From contig NZ_AZEA01000001.1 in assembly GCF_001435575.1 (NCBI RefSeq), positions 341,055-405,054 on the forward strand: DNA of 64,000 nt, in the 5' to 3' direction. Of this stretch, positions 60,482 to 64,000 are shown in pieces; position 1 is the first letter of the stretch, and each line of letters opens with the position of its first letter. The translations under genes were made by a program, and so were the position numbers. Below the pieces are notes generated by a model. That model saw nothing but the letters and a program-made list of their open reading frames with translations, made no database searches and was not told the DNA's origin. The stretch is from Lentilactobacillus sunkii DSM 19904. GTDB taxonomy: Bacteria > Bacillota > Bacilli > Lactobacillales > Lactobacillaceae.

Positions 60482-60513
60482 TAAAAAGGACCGTTTGTAA
60501 ACGGCCCTTTTTA
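60482..60513. terminator. Bidirectional terminator of the S-layer-like gene
   Basis: AAAAGGACCGTTT / AAACGGCCCTTTT stem with A and T runs at both ends, 34 bp after the S-layer-like stop on the minus strand. Confidence 0.87.
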
Positions 60514-60546
60514 TTATATCCTCACAAATCAACAACATCTAACGCA

Positions 60547-62286
60547 TTAAGCAAATGGAGTCGTAGTATTTGATGGATTTGAAGTTGGGAACGTAACATT
60601 CGTGTTAGGCTTTGTTGAGTTAAATGTATAGACAGCTCGAGCAGGTGTTTGACCAAATGTTCCGGCAGCACCATTGCTAAAGTTGAATACAAACTGATCA
60701 AATGTTACAGCACTACCATCAGCTGAAACTACTGGGAAGACGCCTGACTTCAAAGTTTGTAATGAAGCATGCTTGTTAACGTAGTTTGCAACATCAGTAG
60801 ATGTAAATCCTGCATCTTGATTACCAGAGAACAAGTCACTAATATTCAAGTTAGCTGGTGTAATAAAGGTAGAATCCGCAGCTTTAGTAACGGCCGCATT
60901 ATAAGCTTTAGCAAAATCGGCAGCACTTAATTTTGAAGCGGTTTGTTTTGCCTTGTAGTCAGTTAAGAATTGAGTGGTGTTAAATGATGAGTCAGAATTT
61001 ACATAATCACTCAACTTGAATGGTTGACCACCAACCGTTATGTCACCAGCAAATGCCTGACGGTTATTTGCAGTTGAACTAGGTGTTGAACTAAGTGGGC
61101 TTAAAGGTGTAAGTGTTAAAATACCTGAAGCACTAGCATCTTGTGAATATGCTTTGAGTTGTTGATAAACCGTTGCACCTTTTGTCAAGGTTACGTTAGT
61201 AGTATCACCAAGTTTAGCCTGTGCTAATACAGAAGCATTAGCAGCAACTGAAGCATCAAATGAATATCCAGTTCCACTTAATGCATTATCAATAGCATTC
61301 TTAAGTGGTGTCTTATCAGCAGCGTTTAATTGCCATTGATATGATGTAATATTACCCTTGGTGTCTTTAACAGCTGACAATGATCCAAGAGTGTCACCTT
61401 TCTTGGTAGTACCTAGTTTAGTGTAGTCAACTGATTTGATAGTCTTACCAGAAGCATCAACGAAGTTGACACGAACAGCATTGTCAGCAACAGGTGTAGT
61501 AGTAGGTGTAGTAGCTTGAGCAGTTAAGGCGCTGTACTTAATCCAGCCATTGATCTTTTGACCGTTGGTAGCATTAGTGTCAGCAATCTTTACCCAAAGG
61601 TCGCCTTCACGGGTACGGGTCGTTTGGTCCGTAACTTTGAAGGTATCGTTAGCGTAAGGAGTAGCATCAGTAACGGTACGGCCCTTCTTGTATTCAGTCC
61701 ATGCAGGATATGAATAAGTAGTCGCAGTACCATCGTTAGCAGTACCAGCCTTAGTAATCTTGTAAGTAGCATTCTTTTGAGCGTCAGTCAATGCAGTGGT
61801 TTGGCCCTGAGTATTGATTGAAGCTGAAGATGCTGAAGATGAAGTGTTTGCAGCTGCTGCAGGGGCAGTAGTAGTGCTGAATGAAGCAATACCACCAGCA
61901 AATGCAGTAACTGACTTGCCGCCGTAGATCCAGCCACGGTAAGTCTTATCAAATGAAACAACCTTGTAGTAAACTGAGCCACGGTTAGTAGTAGCTACAC
62001 GATAAGCACGGAAGTTCTTTTGACCTTGCTTAGAGTTCTTAAGACTAGCTAATGTAGTCTTAGTTGCAACGGTCTTAGCACCCTTCAAAGTACCAGCCTT
62101 TGTATAAAGAGCGTTAGTACCGTTAACAGCAACGTTACGAGTAGTAGCATCAGTTGTCAAAGCTTTGTTTGATGTAACTTTGGCATATGATTTTGCACTA
62201 GCATTTGTGCTAGATACACCGGCAACAGCTACAAATGATAATGCAGCTACACCAGCAAAAAGAGTCTTTTTCAATGACTTTTTCAT
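60547..62286 (-). CDS. S-layer-like surface protein carried by the prophage
   Basis: A 579-residue secreted protein. Signal peptide 1-31 (MKKSLKKTLFAGVAALSFVA ... NASA, cut before Lys32). The N-terminal part has two SH3-like S-layer wall-binding repeats: about 33-130 (ATTRNVAVNGTNALYTKAGT, TTNRGSVYYKVVSFDKTYRG) and 175-255 (TDQTTRTREGDLWVKIADTN). This is closely similar to the N-terminus of Levilactobacillus brevis-type S-layer proteins. Residues 270-579 form a Ser/Thr/Ala-rich, lysine-poor assembly or exposed part. GGGAGG before the ATG and its own promoter indicate strong independent expression. It is opposite to its phage neighbours. Confidence 0.87.
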   Translation of the reverse strand: MKKSLKKTLFAGVAALSFVAVAGVSSTNASAKSYAKVTSNKALTTDATTRNVAVNGTNALYTKAGTLKGAKTVATKTTLASLKNSKQGQKNFRAYRVATTNRGSVYYKVVSFDKTYRGWIYGGKSVTAFAGGIASFSTTTAPAAAANTSSSASSASINTQGQTTALTDAQKNATYKITKAGTANDGTATTYSYPAWTEYKKGRTVTDATPYANDTFKVTDQTTRTREGDLWVKIADTNATNGQKINGWIKYSALTAQATTPTTTPVADNAVRVNFVDASGKTIKSVDYTKLGTTKKGDTLGSLSAVKDTKGNITSYQWQLNAADKTPLKNAIDNALSGTGYSFDASVAANASVLAQAKLGDTTNVTLTKGATVYQQLKAYSQDASASGILTLTPLSPLSSTPSSTANNRQAFAGDITVGGQPFKLSDYVNSDSSFNTTQFLTDYKAKQTASKLSAADFAKAYNAAVTKAADSTFITPANLNISDLFSGNQDAGFTSTDVANYVNKHASLQTLKSGVFPVVSADGSAVTFDQFVFNFSNGAAGTFGQTPARAVYTFNSTKPNTNVTFPTSNPSNTTTPFA

Positions 62287-62328
62287 GTGTAATTTCCTCC
62301 CAAAAAAAATTGTTTTTTCAAGCTACCT

Positions 62329-62395
62329 AGGCATGCAAAAACATGCCTCAACTAACTTGCTGTAAATAGTATAACATAATCACGGTTGAATGCAA
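62329..62395 (-). promoter_or_regulatory. Promoter and leader hairpin of the S-layer-like gene
   Basis: Minus strand TTGCAT (62395-62390), 16-bp spacer, TATACT (62373-62368). The leader then contains AGGCATG/CATGCCT (62329-62348), a perfect 7-bp hairpin that could stabilise the mRNA. Confidence 0.72.
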
Positions 62396-62523
62396 AAGAA
62401 AACAGGAGTTGTAAAGGCTTTAACATTTTTTTGTAATCTATATGCCATGATAATTAATAAATGATCGCTCTATTAAGTAGATTCCCCACTATGTGTTAGT
62501 ATATTACCCAAAGGAGAATAATA

Positions 62524-63657
62524 ATGCCATCAATACGTAAGCATGGTCATGGATACCAAGTAAGATACTACTATTATGATGCCAATGGTCAGGAACACGA
62601 GAAAACAAAGAGCGGCTTTAGAACTAAATCAGCTGCAAAACTATTTGCGAGTCAATTAGAAATCGATATCCACAATGGTTTGGATCTCGTTCCTAAAGAT
62701 CCTAAGTTTGCTGACTATTTTGACTATTTTTATCACACGTACAAAGAACCCAAAATTGAGAATCAGACTAAGAATCGCTATAAAATAACTAGTCGAGTAT
62801 TACATAATTATTTCGGTGATGTTACTTTAAAAAGCATTGACCGTCCACAATATCAAGCATTTATTAATTTCTATGGTCATTCTCATGCAAAAGATACTGT
62901 TTATAAAGTTAATTCACTAATTAGAGCAACCGTTCAAAATGCCATTCTTGACGATCTGATTCATAAAGATTTCACCCAGCGAGTCAGTCTTATTTATGAT
63001 AAGTCACGTGATAAGCATGTGGAATACCTCAACGTGGCTGAGATTAAGCGTCTCATCGCTTATTTGGAGAATCACTTAAACTATCACTTTACCTCCACTT
63101 TTATGATCCTGACGGCCGTTTTAACTGGTGCTCGCTTGGGAGAAATTCAAGCATTAACTTGGAATGACGTTAATTTTAATTTTAAAACGATTAGCATTAC
63201 TAAAGCTTGGAATTCATCCGAAGGCGGTGGATTCAAAGATACCAAGACGGCTGGTTCAAATCGAATCATTGCAGTTAATGACGAATTGCTGAAATCATTA
63301 AAGATCTTGAAGGAGCACAATAATGGAGAACTAATTTTTGTTAATCAATATAAATCCATTCCATCATCCTCTGCCGTTAATAAAAAGTTGCGTTCTATAC
63401 TAAAAGACTTAGGGATTCAAAAACAGGGCTTCCACTTTCATTCTTTACGACACTCACATGTAGCTTACCTACTATCTCGAGGAATTGACATTTACATCAT
63501 TTCTAAGCGTTTAGGCCATGCTGACGTATCCACAACAACAAAGATTTATTCCTATTTAATGGATGAATATAAAGCAAAAAACGATCAACAGATTCGTGAA
63601 GAGTTAGATAACCTTTCCTCTCATGATGAAACTATACCAATCAAGCGGAACCTTTAA
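62524..63657 (+). CDS. int: Tyrosine site-specific integrase
   Basis: A 377-residue phage integrase. The N-terminal AP2-like arm-binding domain (HGYQVRYYYYDANGQEHEK), SAM-like core-binding domain (about 60-165) and catalytic domain carry Arg204 (TGARLGEIQAL), His306-x-x-Arg309 (FHSLRH), His332 and nucleophile Tyr342 (KIYSYL). It recombines attP with the 3' end of tRNA-Thr. AAAGGAG precedes the ATG. It lies next to attR. Confidence 0.96.
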   Translation: MPSIRKHGHGYQVRYYYYDANGQEHEKTKSGFRTKSAAKLFASQLEIDIHNGLDLVPKDPKFADYFDYFYHTYKEPKIENQTKNRYKITSRVLHNYFGDVTLKSIDRPQYQAFINFYGHSHAKDTVYKVNSLIRATVQNAILDDLIHKDFTQRVSLIYDKSRDKHVEYLNVAEIKRLIAYLENHLNYHFTSTFMILTAVLTGARLGEIQALTWNDVNFNFKTISITKAWNSSEGGGFKDTKTAGSNRIIAVNDELLKSLKILKEHNNGELIFVNQYKSIPSSSAVNKKLRSILKDLGIQKQGFHFHSLRHSHVAYLLSRGIDIYIISKRLGHADVSTTTKIYSYLMDEYKAKNDQQIREELDNLSSHDETIPIKRNL

Positions 63658-63672
63658 TAAGGTTCCGCTTTT
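63643..63672 (+). terminator. Integrase terminator
   Basis: AAGCGGAACCTT / AAGGTTCCGCTT, a perfect 12-bp stem overlapping the integrase stop, followed by TTATTTTG. Confidence 0.87.
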
Positions 63673-63716
63673 ATTTTGTTATTTTACTCTGTATCAGGTT
63701 AAACTTCTTCTGCCCG

Positions 63717-63739
63717 TTTGACCGTTATTTGACCGTTAT
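63717..63739. promoter_or_regulatory. Putative integrase arm-type sites, right end
   Basis: Two TTTGACCGTTAT boxes with 11-bp period, 107 bp inside attR, matching the left pair at 20621-20643. Confidence 0.65.
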
Positions 63740-63780
63740 TATTTATATTTTAATACTTTCTAGTACGTTTTTATAAATTA

Positions 63781-63820
63781 AAAAAATTAGGAATGCCTAT
63801 TTAACAGCATTCCTAATTTT
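63781..63820 (-). terminator. Prophage-supplied terminator for tRNA-Thr
   Basis: AAAATTAGGAATGC / GCATTCCTAATTTT, a perfect 14-bp stem followed by T's on the minus strand, 26 bp after tRNA-Thr. It replaces the chromosomal terminator now displaced to 20499-20541. Confidence 0.82.
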
Positions 63821-63845
63821 AATATTTCTTCTAATTTGTATAATT

Positions 63846-63859
63846 ATGCCGACTGCAGG
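63846..63859. repeat. attR core in tRNA-Thr
   Basis: ATGCCGACTGCAGG, identical to attL; it includes the last 13 nt of tRNA-Thr, so the tRNA stays intact after integration. Confidence 0.85.
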
Positions 63860-63919
63860 AGTTGAACCTGTGACCCTCGGTTTACGATACCGATGCTCTA
63901 CCAGCTGAGCTAAGTCGGC
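63847..63919 (-). tRNA. tRNA-Thr(CGT), prophage integration target
   Basis: A 73-nt tRNA with acceptor GCCGACT/AGTCGGC, discriminator A, anticodon stem TCGGT/ACCGA with loop ATCGTAA giving CGT, and T-loop TTCAACT. Its 3' end is the attachment core. Confidence 0.93.
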
Positions 63920-63933
63920 AAATCAAATGGACA

Positions 63934-63961
63934 AAAAATGCTAACAATTAAGTTAGCATTT
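63934..63961 (-). terminator. Hairpin between two tRNA genes
   Basis: AAATGCTAAC / GTTAGCATTT stem with TTTTTTG on the minus strand. It would end the transcript of the tRNA at 63970, so tRNA-Thr may need its own promoter. Confidence 0.75.
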
Positions 63962-63969
63962 CGACAAAG

Positions 63970-64000
63970 CTCCGGCAGGCGGGCTCGAACCGTCGACAAC
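63970..64000 (-). tRNA. 3' end of a tRNA, cut by the window edge
   Basis: On the minus strand the last 31 nt hold a T-arm with TTCGAGC and an acceptor half TGCCGGA plus discriminator G. The anticodon is outside the window; TCCGGCA with G resembles tRNA-Asn but the identity is open. Confidence 0.7.

Larger units (their letters stand above)
20560..63859. mobile_element. Complete siphophage prophage, about 43.3 kb
   Basis: Bounded by a 14-bp core repeat ATGCCGACTGCAGG at 20560-20573 and 63846-63859, the latter being the 3' end of tRNA-Thr. It contains all modules of a temperate lactobacillus siphophage: lysis, baseplate, tail, head, packaging, replication, lysogeny and integrase. Lytic genes run on the minus strand; repressor and integrase are on the plus strand. 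All structural genes needed for a virion appear present, so it may be inducible. Cargo: an orphan HEARO-like RNA unit and an S-layer-like gene. Confidence 0.95.

Noticed and set aside
1..64000. CRISPR array
   Set aside because: No set of evenly spaced identical repeats with unique spacers; the iterons at 48.4-48.7 kb are 10 bp, unevenly spaced and in two orientations.

Overview
The window is about 20.5 kb of low-GC Firmicute chromosome followed by an essentially complete siphophage prophage (about 20560-63859) inserted in the 3' end of a tRNA-Thr gene. The host is most likely a lactic acid bacterium of the Lactobacillaceae. Supporting signs are strong GGAGG ribosome sites, PTS and POT transporters, nicotinate and ammonia-dependent NAD salvage, phage modules typical of lactobacillus siphophages, and a secreted protein whose N-terminal half resembles the S-layer proteins of the Levilactobacillus brevis / Lentilactobacillus group. 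The species cannot be fixed from sequence reading alone.

Host part (1-20.5 kb, mostly minus strand): the end of a mannose-family PTS operon; a HAD phosphatase; tRNA-Leu; a likely tex-sprT-thrB operon; a YdeI-family protein; a P-type ATPase plus small gene behind a yybP-ykoY (Mn2+) riboswitch with an overlapping terminator; nadE and pncB; tagA plus a membrane protein on the plus strand; a GNAT acetyltransferase; a GC-rich intergenic repeat patch; a proC-nagA-gntR cluster in which nagA carries a one-base frameshift; tRNA-Gln and tRNA-Tyr; a metallophosphoesterase; a POT peptide transporter; and an orphan EIIB/EIIA pair of the cellobiose PTS.

Prophage part: a 14-bp core repeat marks attL (20560-20573) and attR (63846-63859), and each end also has two 11-bp-period repeats that look like integrase arm sites. 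On the minus strand, from right to left in transcription order, are replication and recombination genes (DUF1351, AAA ATPase, helicase, DUF669, primase-helicase), an origin-like array of seven 10-bp iterons, a VRR-NUC nuclease and small accessory genes, a possible sigma-like late regulator, HNH, a cos-like gap, terminase, DUF1056, portal, ClpP-type protease, HK97 capsid, connectors, tail tube, a tail chaperone with a CCCAAAA frameshift site, a tape measure with two lytic domains, a Dit split over two genes, Tal, BppU, and holin-endolysin-XhlA. The lysogeny module (Cro-like protein, four 16-bp operators, LexA-type CI repressor) and integrase lie at the right.

The most unusual content is cargo. 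First, at 58.1-58.6 kb a plus-strand unit with its own candidate promoter and terminator carries what I read as an orphan HEARO / omega-RNA (the RNA partner of IscB/IsrB nucleases) followed by an unrecognised 64-residue basic ORF and no nuclease gene. Second, at 60.5-62.3 kb a complete S-layer-like gene with its own promoter sits between the repressor region and the integrase, a candidate lysogenic-conversion gene. Other points are two phage genes that appear to start at AUU behind ideal ribosome sites, a fourth CI-type operator inside the end of the cro gene, and a cluster of membrane micro-proteins between 55.4 and 58.1 kb.
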